Assembly: GCA_002329285.1 (NCBI GenBank)
Contig: DCTO01000052.1
Coordinates: forward strand, 1-7,860
Source: Ruminococcaceae bacterium UBA1438
GTDB taxonomy: Bacteria; Bacillota; Clostridia; Oscillospirales; Acutalibacteraceae
Direction of reading: 5' to 3'
Length of the DNA: 7,860 nt
The notes under the pieces were generated by a model. That model was not told where the DNA came from. It did no database searches and worked only from the letters and a program-made list of their open reading frames with translations. Positions within the stretch are counted from its first letter, which is position 1. Every line of letters begins with the position of its first letter. Both the position numbers and the translations under genes were made by a program. Positions 1-5,712 of this stretch are shown piece after piece.

Positions 1-2
1 GA

Positions 3-41
3 TATGTTTTTGTCGAAACAGGCAAAATTACCTTTTATTGA
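3..41 (+). CDS. possible 3' end of an upstream gene (partial)
   Basis: Reading frame 3 from the left edge gives YVFVETGKITFY followed by a TGA at 39-41. The stop abuts the AGGAGG ribosome binding site of the next gene and lies 12 nt before its ATG, which is the usual spacing inside a Gram-positive operon. The peptide has a normal beta-strand-like composition. Only 12 codons are visible, so the family cannot be named. Another frame (frame 1) is also open across this stretch, so this is an inference from spacing rather than proof. If correct, the DUF3048 gene is co-transcribed with this upstream gene, which would explain why no promoter is visible before it. Confidence 0.4.
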   Translation, partial: YVFVETGKITFY

Positions 42-53
42 GGAGGAAACCAA

Positions 54-1469
54 ATGGAAAATAAAGACGACGAGCTTGAAAAAATCTTAAAAGAGCTCAA
101 AGAGGAAAAGAAATCCGATTTTTCTCTGCAGGTTGAAGACGCTGCAGGAAAGGCGGAGGACTCGCTTCCCGAAAACAAGGAGGAAGCCCCGCTTAAACCC
201 GAAATTACGGAGGAGCCGATTAACACAATCGACGCAGAGATTGAGGCTGACCTCAAGGAAGCAGCGCAGGAGGCTGCCGAGGAGGAAAAGGCTACCGCTG
301 CAGAAGAAGCCGCTCCCCTTCCGTTTGAGGTTGTAAATTCAAACGAAGAAGAATACGCAGAGGAAGATATTGATATGCCAAAGAATAACAAAAAGGTTGT
401 AATTATCGTTGCCGCTGTTGTTGTAATTATTGCAATTGCGGTTGGCGTATATTTCGCATTTTTCAACAAGCCCGCTGAGGAGCCGACCACCGTACCTCCC
501 GAAACCACAACTCAGGAAACCACAACCGAGGCTCCCGTGGTAATTATGAACCCGCTGACCGGCAGCACCGATTTTAACGCAGAGGCAGTCGGCAAGCGCC
601 CCGTTGCAGTTGTTGTTGAAAACGCAGCCGCTGCAAGACCGCAGTATAATATGGACACGCCTGACATCATAGTTGAAGGCGAGGTTGAGGGCGGAATAAC
701 CAGAATGCTCTGGCTTTATGCTGATATGACTGCGTTGCCTGATCAGGTTGGCCCCGTTCGTTCCGCAAGACCTCCGTTTGTTAAGTTTTCCGAATTCTTT
801 GATTCAATCTTCATTCATTACGGTGAGAGCCACAGCAAGGGCAGCTACACCGGCGCGGACGACGTTATTGCTTCAGACGGTGTTGACAATATCAACGGCA
901 TGAGCATTTCAAGCTGCTTTAAGCGCACAAGCGATAAGGTTAGCCCGCACAACGCGGCGCTCATTGGCGGCAACCTTGTTGATGCAATCAATAATCAGGG
1001 CTATCGCACGGATATTAATGATTCCGATTTTTCAATATTGAGCTTTAATCAAAGCGCTTCAAAGCTTTCGGACACTGCTTGCAGCAAAATCACCCTCAAA
1101 TTCTCCTCACGCACCGATTCACACACCTTTACATATAATGCAGACACTGATAAATACTCAAATTCAGGCGATTACGGCCAGCTTGTTGAATTCACAAACA
1201 TCATTGTTATGCAGGTTAACACCCAATATGTTGTTAAGGAGAATTACAAGGGCTCCGGCAATTCGGAAACCTATTGTGATTATAATTATACAAGCGGAAC
1301 CGGCAAGGTTGCATCAAACGGCACGGTTGTTGATTTCAACTGGGAAAACACGGGCGGCGTTTTGAAATTCACAAATGCTGCCACCGGTGAGGCACTCGCC
1401 CTCAACCCGGGCAGAAGCTATCTTGCGCTTGCCTCCGCAAACAACGGCTCATCAATCACAACTGAATAA
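54..1469 (+). CDS. DUF3048 (YerB-type) membrane-anchored extracytoplasmic protein with acidic N-terminal arm
   Basis: This 471-residue protein belongs to the DUF3048 family (Bacillus YerB type), whose function is unknown. The start is fixed by AGGAGG at 41-46, 7 nt before the ATG. Residues 1-109 are rich in Glu, Lys and Ala with no hydrophobic stretch and are probably disordered and cytoplasmic. KNNKK (110-114) precedes a single membrane helix at about 115-137, giving an N-in, C-out topology. A Thr/Pro/Glu-rich linker (about 139-162) leads to the DUF3048 domain from about 165 to the end. Typical family motifs are visible: NPLTG (166-170), RPVAVVVEN (182-190), GGITRM (213-218), GPVRSARPPF (233-242) and SPHN (297-300), followed by a C-terminal subdomain ending in a typical LNPGRSYLAL stretch. 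YerB in Bacillus is, to my knowledge, a lipoprotein; here no lipobox is present and a transmembrane anchor replaces it. The gene ends just before a strong terminator. Confidence 0.9.
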   Translation: MENKDDELEKILKELKEEKKSDFSLQVEDAAGKAEDSLPENKEEAPLKPEITEEPINTIDAEIEADLKEAAQEAAEEEKATAAEEAAPLPFEVVNSNEEEYAEEDIDMPKNNKKVVIIVAAVVVIIAIAVGVYFAFFNKPAEEPTTVPPETTTQETTTEAPVVIMNPLTGSTDFNAEAVGKRPVAVVVENAAAARPQYNMDTPDIIVEGEVEGGITRMLWLYADMTALPDQVGPVRSARPPFVKFSEFFDSIFIHYGESHSKGSYTGADDVIASDGVDNINGMSISSCFKRTSDKVSPHNAALIGGNLVDAINNQGYRTDINDSDFSILSFNQSASKLSDTACSKITLKFSSRTDSHTFTYNADTDKYSNSGDYGQLVEFTNIIVMQVNTQYVVKENYKGSGNSETYCDYNYTSGTGKVASNGTVVDFNWENTGGVLKFTNAATGEALALNPGRSYLALASANNGSSITTE

Positions 1470-1481
1470 TTAGCAAACAGC

Positions 1482-1513
1482 AAAACCGCCCGAATAAATC
1501 GGGCGGTTTTTTT
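1482..1513 (+). terminator. intrinsic terminator of the DUF3048 gene
   Basis: An 8-bp GC-rich stem CCGCCCGA (1486-1493) and TCGGGCGG (1499-1506) closes a 5-nt ATAAA loop and is followed by seven T residues (1507-1513). Four A residues (1482-1485) extend the stem by pairing with the T tract. It begins 12 nt after the TAA of the DUF3048 gene. Because of the A tract it may also work weakly on the minus strand. Confidence 0.93.
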
Positions 1514-1526
1514 ACCACTGACCACT

Positions 1527-1560
1527 AAAAAAGGTATCACTCTTGTGATACCCATTTTTT
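1527..1560 (-). terminator. intrinsic terminator of the PHP-domain gene, probably bidirectional
   Basis: The inverted repeat GGTATCAC (1533-1540) and GTGATACC (1545-1552) surrounds a 4-nt loop. On the minus strand the hairpin is followed by six T residues (complement of A 1532-1527), starting right after the TAA of the PHP gene at 1561-1559. On the plus strand it is followed, after CA, by six T residues (1555-1560). It therefore can stop transcripts from both sides and, with the preceding terminator, insulates two convergent genes. Confidence 0.9.
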
Positions 1561-2443
1561 ATTCGTTTTCTTTGGCGGCAGCGGCTTCCTTTTCAGCCTT
1601 GCGCTGCGCCCTTTTTTTGGCCTTATAGCCCATCAGCTTATCAAGATGCTCCTGAGGTGTTGAATATGCGCCGAGGGTGACGTTCTGCTCGCCGTAAATC
1701 CCGTGGAAATCAGAGCCGCCTGTTAAAAGAAGCTTTTTCTTTTTGCAGATTGCGGAAAGCCTTGCAACCGTTTCCTCATCAGCGGAGGGATGCCAGACCT
1801 CTATGCCGTCAAGCCCCATTTCAACGTAATTATCAATCTCATCAAAATTATCAAACTTTGCCGGATGGGCAAGAATTGCAATGCCGCCGGCACCGTGAAT
1901 TTCATCAATTGCTTCCTGAACGCTTGGATATTTCGTGGGCGCCAAAACATTGGTTTCGCTTTTCTCATCAAACAGGGCGTGGAACAAATCGCCGAAAATC
2001 TTATCCGTGTAGCCAGCATCCATCAGTGCATGCATAATATGCTGACGATAAAGATTTGTTGAGCCGGAGGCATGATTGATAATGAAATCGGAGGTTATCG
2101 GGAATCTGCCCGCAACCTTGAGCATCATAATCTGCCCTGCCCTTTTCCTTGCAACGGAGGTTTTTTTACATATAGCCTCCAGCCTGTTTGGCGAATCGGC
2201 AAGATAAGAAATCAGGTGAACCTTTTTGCCCGCCTCAAAATCAAAGGCGGAAATCTCAACGCCGGAAATAACATTAACGCCGTATCTTTTGCCGATAACC
2301 TGGCCCCTAACCGTGCCTGCAAGGCAATCGTGGTCTGTTATGGCGATAGTATCAATACCGCTTTTTTGGGCTATAACGATAATATCCTCAATGCCAACTG
2401 AACCGTCGCTTAACTTTGTGTGAATATGCAGATCTGCCGCCAT
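1559..2443 (-). CDS. PHP-domain metal-dependent phosphoesterase (RNase AM / YciV-TrpH type)
   Basis: The 294-residue product is a PHP-domain hydrolase. Metal-binding motifs appear in family order: DLHIHTKLSDG (4-14), ITDHD (35-39), GVEIS (61-65), VHLISY (75-80), LAHP (191-194), EVWHPS (215-220) and GSDFH (243-247). This set and the length match the YciV/TrpH branch, known for 3',5'-nucleoside bisphosphate phosphatase and 5'-to-3' RNase AM activity; those activities are assigned by family, not seen here. The protein should be cytoplasmic. Residues 273-294 form a Lys/Ala/Glu-rich tail beyond the usual domain. The ATG has a good site, AAAGGAAG (2456-2449), 5 nt upstream. It has its own promoter at 2574-2546 with a leader of about 95 nt, and ends in a bidirectional terminator. 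It lies downstream of maf on the same strand, so read-through from that operon is possible. Confidence 0.9.
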   Translation of the reverse strand: MAADLHIHTKLSDGSVGIEDIIVIAQKSGIDTIAITDHDCLAGTVRGQVIGKRYGVNVISGVEISAFDFEAGKKVHLISYLADSPNRLEAICKKTSVARKRAGQIMMLKVAGRFPITSDFIINHASGSTNLYRQHIMHALMDAGYTDKIFGDLFHALFDEKSETNVLAPTKYPSVQEAIDEIHGAGGIAILAHPAKFDNFDEIDNYVEMGLDGIEVWHPSADEETVARLSAICKKKKLLLTGGSDFHGIYGEQNVTLGAYSTPQEHLDKLMGYKAKKRAQRKAEKEAAAAKENE

Positions 2444-2496
2444 AACAACTTCCTTTCTTTGATAATAGTGCCCGGGGTAAATTCTTCGTGTTGCTA

Positions 2497-2531
2497 AATC
2501 TGAATATAATTAGCTGAATTATAAACAGATT
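2497..2531 (-). promoter_or_regulatory. long imperfect dyad in the leader of the PHP gene
   Basis: AATCTG (2497-2502) and TATAATT (2505-2511) are mirrored by AATTATA (2517-2523) and CAGATT (2526-2531) around a 5-nt centre, so 13 of 15 positions per arm match. The only mismatches are an AA pair on each side. With transcription starting near 2539, the RNA would fold into a 13-bp hairpin with a tandem U·U internal loop within the first 45 nt of the leader. It could be an RNA structure that stabilises or controls the leader, or a DNA operator. It does not have a T tract and is not a terminator. No known riboswitch class was recognised. Confidence 0.5.
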
Positions 2532-2545
2532 CTAAACTTTGTATC

Positions 2546-2574
2546 ATTATAACACGATATTAAAAAAGTTTCAA
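2546..2574 (-). promoter_or_regulatory. sigma-A-type promoter of the PHP-domain gene
   Basis: On the minus strand there is a -35 TTGAAA (2574-2569), a 17-bp spacer, and a perfect -10 TATAAT (2551-2546) preceded by TGT, which makes an extended -10. Transcription should begin near 2539, leaving a leader of about 95 nt before the ATG at 2443. The match to consensus is very strong and the direction fits the downstream gene. Confidence 0.85.
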
Positions 2575-2593
2575 GTGCAAATAGTAGATAAAT

Positions 2594-2642
2594 TTGGTAT
2601 TATTAACAAATTGTTTTCATTTTTTTGTAATAATATCACCAA
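2594..2642 (-). other. AT-rich hairpin directly after maf
   Basis: TTGGTATTATTA (2594-2605) is complementary to TAATAATA (2628-2635) plus CCAA (2639-2642), with a 3-nt bulge and a 22-nt loop. The structure begins 1 nt after the maf stop codon. It lacks a GC-rich stem and a T tract on the minus strand, so it is not a classical terminator. It could be a weak terminator, a 3'-end stabilising hairpin, or chance in very AT-rich DNA. No better terminator is present after maf. Confidence 0.35.
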
Positions 2643-2643
2643 T

Positions 2644-3189
2644 TTAGTAAAGTTTATTTAACTCTCTGTATAATCTTGCGATTGGAAGCCCAACAATATT
2701 GAAATAATCGCCGTCTATTTTCTCCACCAAAAGCGAGCCTTTTCCCTGAATTCCGTAAGCTCCCGCCTTATCATCGCACTCTCCCGTGGCGGCATAATCG
2801 GCGATTTCCTTTTCCGTCAGATCAAAAAACTTTACCCTGCTTTCAACATAAAAGGATTGCTCCTTTTCGCCGGAAATCAGAGTTACGCCCGTAAAAACGG
2901 AATGCTCCCTGCCGCTGAGGGCTGAAAGCATGCGCACGGCATCCTCCCTGCTTTTCGGCTTGCCGAGAATTTCATTGCCAAGGGCAACAACCGTGTCTGC
3001 CCCGATAACGATATCCCCCTTTGCCGCAAACGGACGCGCCTTAATGGCAGAAAGATAAAGCACCGCATCAGCGGGGCTGATTCCCTGTGGCAGGGTTTCA
3101 TCAACATCAGCGGTTTTGATAACAAAATCCGTGGTTATAAGCTTTAAAAGCTCCTGCCTTCTTGGCGATTTTGAAGCAAGAATAATCAT
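2644..3189 (-). CDS. maf: Maf-family nucleotide pyrophosphatase (dTTP/UTP type)
   Basis: The 181-residue product is a full-length Maf protein. The family is known to hydrolyse nucleoside triphosphates, including modified ones, to monophosphate and pyrophosphate, and has been linked to septum formation. Visible motifs are the N-terminal substrate loop SKSPRRQELL (6-15), DVDE (28-31), IGADTVV with the catalytic Asp65, ILGKP (74-78), and the C-terminal stretch DDKAGAYGIQGKG (139-151) with NIVGLP (164-169). The DKAGAYGIQGKG form resembles the dTTP/UTP-specific YhdE branch rather than YceF. It overlaps the upstream U32 gene by 1 nt (TAATG) and has its own ribosome binding site, AGAGGTG (3203-3197), 7 nt before the ATG, suggesting translational coupling. 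It is the third gene of a zapA–U32–maf operon, which is consistent with a link to cell division. Confidence 0.95.
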   Translation of the reverse strand: MIILASKSPRRQELLKLITTDFVIKTADVDETLPQGISPADAVLYLSAIKARPFAAKGDIVIGADTVVALGNEILGKPKSREDAVRMLSALSGREHSVFTGVTLISGEKEQSFYVESRVKFFDLTEKEIADYAATGECDDKAGAYGIQGKGSLLVEKIDGDYFNIVGLPIARLYRELNKLY

Positions 3190-5195
3190 TATTTAACACC
3201 TCTGTAATAAAGTCCCCTCGTATATTTAAAATCCGCAGGGGCGCCATTCTGATAAAGCGCAAGGATTCTTTCAACCTGCGCCCTGCTCTCATCAGTGAAA
3301 TAAAAATGAGCAAATGCGGTTTTAACCTCATTCATCCGATCAGCCATATAAAGCGGCACGGAATTGAGCACCTCAACGCAGGGATAGGGCGAGCATTTCA
3401 CGGGAAATTCAATGCCCTTTCTGTCCGTCAGAGTGCCGTTTTTGCCGCATTGCTCACAACCGATATTGCTTTTAATCGGGCAATTTCTCGCCAGCATAAG
3501 CGGCAGCCTGCCGTAAACAATCACACCGGCATCAGGGGAGTTTATCCTGTTTGCCTCAGAAAGCTGAAGCTCAAAGGATAATATCGGCGAATTAAATTTT
3601 GAGGCGCTGATGCTGTTAAAAACATTCAGCCCGAAATCGCCGAAAGCCTCAAAGCCCAAATCAGAAGCAAGCTTATATGAGCCGAGATTGCCGCAGAGCG
3701 CTTTCGTGACGCCGATTTTTTTCAGTTGCAGCAAACGAAGGCGGATTTTTTCCTCTGCGCCGAAAAGCCCCCTCGGGATTTCAACGCCCGCACGGTTATC
3801 AACAAAATCCTCATTTGATGACCGGATGGGGATGAAAATTCTTTTAAAAATATGCCTGTCCGGTATCTGCGAGGCATCGACAAAGCGGGCGGTGAAATAT
3901 AAATCCCTCGCCGTATTTTCCCTTGGCAAGGGAAGCTCAATCGGGTTGCGAATAACCTCAATTTCCTCACGGCGTGAAAGCCTTTCGGCAGCCTCGCGGC
4001 GCATGGCGTTTATCCCCGCGGCGCTGACAATCAGCCCCTCATCAACCTGCGCATTAACATCGCCGGCATAAAACTGCGTGCCGCCAAGCTTTGACAGGCG
4101 CTCGCAAACGCTTTCTTCGCTAATGGGCTTATTAATCGCCGTCTCCGGCACATCGCCCTCAATGCAAACCTCCCTGCCAAGCGCCCTTGCGGATAAGCGG
4201 CAGGGCTGATTTTTGCGGCAGACAAAATCCATATCGATCCTGACAAGCGGCGTTTCATTATCATAAAGGTGTGAAAGCTCCTTCAGCACGCCGGAGGCAG
4301 CAACAACATCCTCCTTGCTGCGTGTGCCAAACATTGAAGCGCCCATTTTATTCTCAAAATATCCCTGAGTGAAACCGCTTCTGCTGAAAACGCTTTTAAG
4401 ACGCTGCTCATCTTTCTCAAAAAGCTCTCCATCAATTGCCTTTTTAATTGCGGTTACCGCGGCAGCAACATATTCGGGGCGCTTCATTCTGCCCTCAATT
4501 TTCAGGCTGATTACCCCAAGCTCGCCGATTTCCTTTAAATCACGGATGAGGCTTAAATCCTTGAGGCTCAAATCAAAGCTGCCGCTGTTATCGGCAGAAA
4601 ATGAAAGGCGGCAGGGCTGGGCGCAAAGCCCCCTGTTTCCGCTTCTGCCGCCAAGCATTGCGGAAAGATAACACTGGCCGGAAACGCTCATACACAGCGC
4701 GCCGTGAACAAATATTTCCAGTTCCAGATCCGTGCTTTTGCGGATTTCGGCAATTTCCTGCGCAGTCATCTCCCTGGGAAGCACGGCGCGGGAAAAGCCC
4801 ATTTCCTTAACTGCCGCAACGCCCGCAGGGCTGATTATGCTCATCTGGGTTGAGGCATGAAGCTTTGCCTGCGGCAGAGCCTCCTTTATTGCGGCGGCAA
4901 CGCCGACATCCTGAATTATAAATCCATCCACGCCGACGGAAAGCGCATATTCCGCAAGGGAAAGCGCATCGGCAAGCTCATCATCGCGGCACAGAGTGTT
5001 AAGCGTTAAATAAACCTTAACGCCCCTTGCATGGCAATAATCTGCCGCTTCTTTTAAATTTTCATCATTAAAATTGCCGGCATTCCTGCGGGCATTAAGC
5101 GATTTTCCACCAAGATAAACCGCATTTGCGCCGCATCTTACGCCGGCAACAAGCGCCTCCATAGAACCGGCAGGCGCCAATATTTCAAAATTCAT
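3189..5195 (-). CDS. U32-family protein (RlhA-like, 23S rRNA/tRNA hydroxylation type) with collagenase-like middle domain
   Basis: This 668-residue protein belongs to the U32 'peptidase' family (COG0826). It begins with the usual APAGSMEALVAGVRCGANAV (7-26). The U32 signature is complete: EIFVHGALCMSVSGQCYLS (160-178), followed by GNRGLCAQPCR (186-196) and LKIEGRMKRPEYV (231-243). Cys168, Cys175 and Cys191 are likely iron-sulfur ligands, with Cys195 nearby. Well-studied relatives (RlhA, TrhP) hydroxylate rRNA or tRNA rather than cleave peptides, so the protease label is doubtful; the exact RNA target here is inferred. From about residue 360 a DUF3656/collagenase-like region follows, ending in a second module with YGRLPLMLARNCP (561-573) and cysteines 572, 580, 583 and 601. 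It starts 15 nt after the zapA stop with a modest site (GGGAAAAG, 5207-5200). Its 1-nt overlap with maf marks one operon. Confidence 0.88.
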   Translation of the reverse strand: MNFEILAPAGSMEALVAGVRCGANAVYLGGKSLNARRNAGNFNDENLKEAADYCHARGVKVYLTLNTLCRDDELADALSLAEYALSVGVDGFIIQDVGVAAAIKEALPQAKLHASTQMSIISPAGVAAVKEMGFSRAVLPREMTAQEIAEIRKSTDLELEIFVHGALCMSVSGQCYLSAMLGGRSGNRGLCAQPCRLSFSADNSGSFDLSLKDLSLIRDLKEIGELGVISLKIEGRMKRPEYVAAAVTAIKKAIDGELFEKDEQRLKSVFSRSGFTQGYFENKMGASMFGTRSKEDVVAASGVLKELSHLYDNETPLVRIDMDFVCRKNQPCRLSARALGREVCIEGDVPETAINKPISEESVCERLSKLGGTQFYAGDVNAQVDEGLIVSAAGINAMRREAAERLSRREEIEVIRNPIELPLPRENTARDLYFTARFVDASQIPDRHIFKRIFIPIRSSNEDFVDNRAGVEIPRGLFGAEEKIRLRLLQLKKIGVTKALCGNLGSYKLASDLGFEAFGDFGLNVFNSISASKFNSPILSFELQLSEANRINSPDAGVIVYGRLPLMLARNCPIKSNIGCEQCGKNGTLTDRKGIEFPVKCSPYPCVEVLNSVPLYMADRMNEVKTAFAHFYFTDESRAQVERILALYQNGAPADFKYTRGLYYRGVK

Positions 5196-5210
5196 AAAGC
5201 TTTTCCCGAA

Positions 5211-5561
5211 TTATCTGTTATTATATCTTTCACGGAGATTAGAGATTTCCCTGTTAAGCCTTTCGATTTCACGGCGGGCAACATCAACCTCCATACGGGC
5301 GCGGGCGCTGTCCTCAAGATAATCCTTAATCTGCGCGCGAAGATTATCGGCAGAGGCGGTTGCCTTTTTGCAGGCATCAGCCTGATCAAGGGCAACAAGA
5401 ACTGCGCACTGCATTGTTGAAAGGCTTGGACTTGCGGACTGAATATTTTTGATTTCGGCATCAATAAAATCGCCCAGCTCCTCAACGTATTCAGGGCTGT
5501 CCTCCGAAACGATAGTGTAGCTCACGCCGCCGATTTTAAGTGAAACTCTGTTTTTCTCCAT
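5211..5561 (-). CDS. zapA: cell division protein ZapA
   Basis: The product is a 116-residue ZapA, the small protein that bundles FtsZ filaments and stabilises the Z-ring in the cytoplasm. The N-terminal globular part carries the family pattern VSLKIGGVSYTI (6-17) followed by SPEYVEELGDFIDAEI (22-37). AVLVALDQADAC (53-64) leads into a long, charged C-terminal coiled coil (about 65-116), typical for dimerisation. The open frame can be extended three codons to a GTG at 5570, but AAAGGTG at 5576-5570 overlaps that codon and lies 8 nt before the ATG at 5561, so the ATG is the likely start. The gene is first in the zapA–U32–maf operon, with a consensus promoter about 60 nt upstream. The length fits the family (about 85-110 in Bacillus and E. 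coli, often slightly longer in Clostridia). Confidence 0.9.
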   Translation of the reverse strand: MEKNRVSLKIGGVSYTIVSEDSPEYVEELGDFIDAEIKNIQSASPSLSTMQCAVLVALDQADACKKATASADNLRAQIKDYLEDSARARMEVDVARREIERLNREISNLRERYNNR

Positions 5562-5569
5562 ATTTCTCA

Positions 5570-5576
5570 CACCTTT
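5570..5576 (-). promoter_or_regulatory. ribosome binding site deciding the zapA start
   Basis: AAAGGTG on the minus strand lies 8 nt before the ATG at 5561. The alternative in-frame GTG at 5570 is part of this site itself, so it cannot be the initiation codon used with it. This supports a 116-residue ZapA. Confidence 0.75.
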
Positions 5577-5620
5577 AAAATAATCATTAATTAAAAGATT
5601 ATAAATTTTTAATTATTAAT

Positions 5621-5649
5621 AGTATAACAATTAAATAAAACCTTGTCAA
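5621..5649 (-). promoter_or_regulatory. strong sigma-A-type promoter of the zapA–U32–maf operon
   Basis: On the minus strand there is a perfect -35 TTGACA (5649-5644), a 17-bp spacer, and a -10 TATACT (5626-5621) with TGT immediately upstream (extended -10). Transcription should begin near 5614, giving a leader of about 50 nt before the zapA ATG. The leader is extremely AT-rich. The -35 box overlaps that of the divergent alpha-galactosidase promoter. Confidence 0.88.
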
Positions 5650-5671
5650 TTATAAAAACATCTGCTATGAT
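5643..5671 (+). promoter_or_regulatory. sigma-A-type promoter of the alpha-galactosidase gene
   Basis: There is a -35 TTGTCA (5643-5648), a 17-bp spacer and a -10 TATGAT (5666-5671) preceded by TGC, an extended -10. Transcription should start near 5678, leaving a leader of about 35 nt with GGGAG (5699-5703) 9 nt before the ATG. The -35 hexamer shares five bases with the divergent zapA -35. Confidence 0.82.
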
Positions 5672-5678
5672 ATGAAAG

Positions 5679-5695
5679 AAAAACAAGTTGCTTTT
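5679..5695 (+). promoter_or_regulatory. candidate operator dyad at the start of the alpha-galactosidase transcript
   Basis: AAAAACAAGTTGCTTTT is an imperfect 17-bp dyad centred on G5687, with 7 of 8 positions per arm matching (AAAA-n-CAA / TTG-n-TTTT). It sits at about +2 to +18 of the predicted transcript, where a repressor would block initiation or clearance. Sugar-utilisation genes of this kind are often repressed by LacI- or GntR-type regulators, but the sequence is not a clear match to a known operator and AT-rich DNA yields such dyads by chance. Confidence 0.25.
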
Positions 5696-5712
5696 ATCGG
5701 GAGATAAGAATT

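Noticed and set aside
396..430. Direct repeat GTTGTAATTAT (two copies, 24 nt apart)
   Set aside because: It simply encodes the repeated hydrophobic VVII stretches of the membrane helix.
35..508. 157-codon open frame on the minus strand over the N-terminus of the DUF3048 gene
   Set aside because: Its Ser/Ala-rich composition is the mirror image of the Glu-rich codons on the plus strand. It has no convincing ribosome binding site, and the plus-strand gene has recognisable family motifs.
1750..2401. Plus-strand open frames of about 65-109 codons opposite the PHP gene
   Set aside because: They lie antisense to conserved PHP motifs, have low-quality composition and no start signals; they are shadows.
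2444..2540. Known riboswitch in the PHP gene leader
   Set aside because: The leader contains a simple hairpin only, with no recognisable conserved riboswitch core and no terminator or sequestering arrangement.
3610..4071. 153-codon plus-strand open frame opposite the U32 gene
   Set aside because: It is Ser/Lys/Arg-rich as expected from the complement of the coding strand, with no family resemblance or ribosome binding site.
5192..5485. 97-codon minus-strand frame within zapA
   Set aside because: It overlaps zapA in another frame, and zapA has clear family motifs and a ribosome binding site.
5585..5620. AT-rich inverted repeat in the zapA leader
   Set aside because: The region is almost entirely A and T, so complementary stretches are expected by chance; the arms do not match cleanly and no function is suggested.
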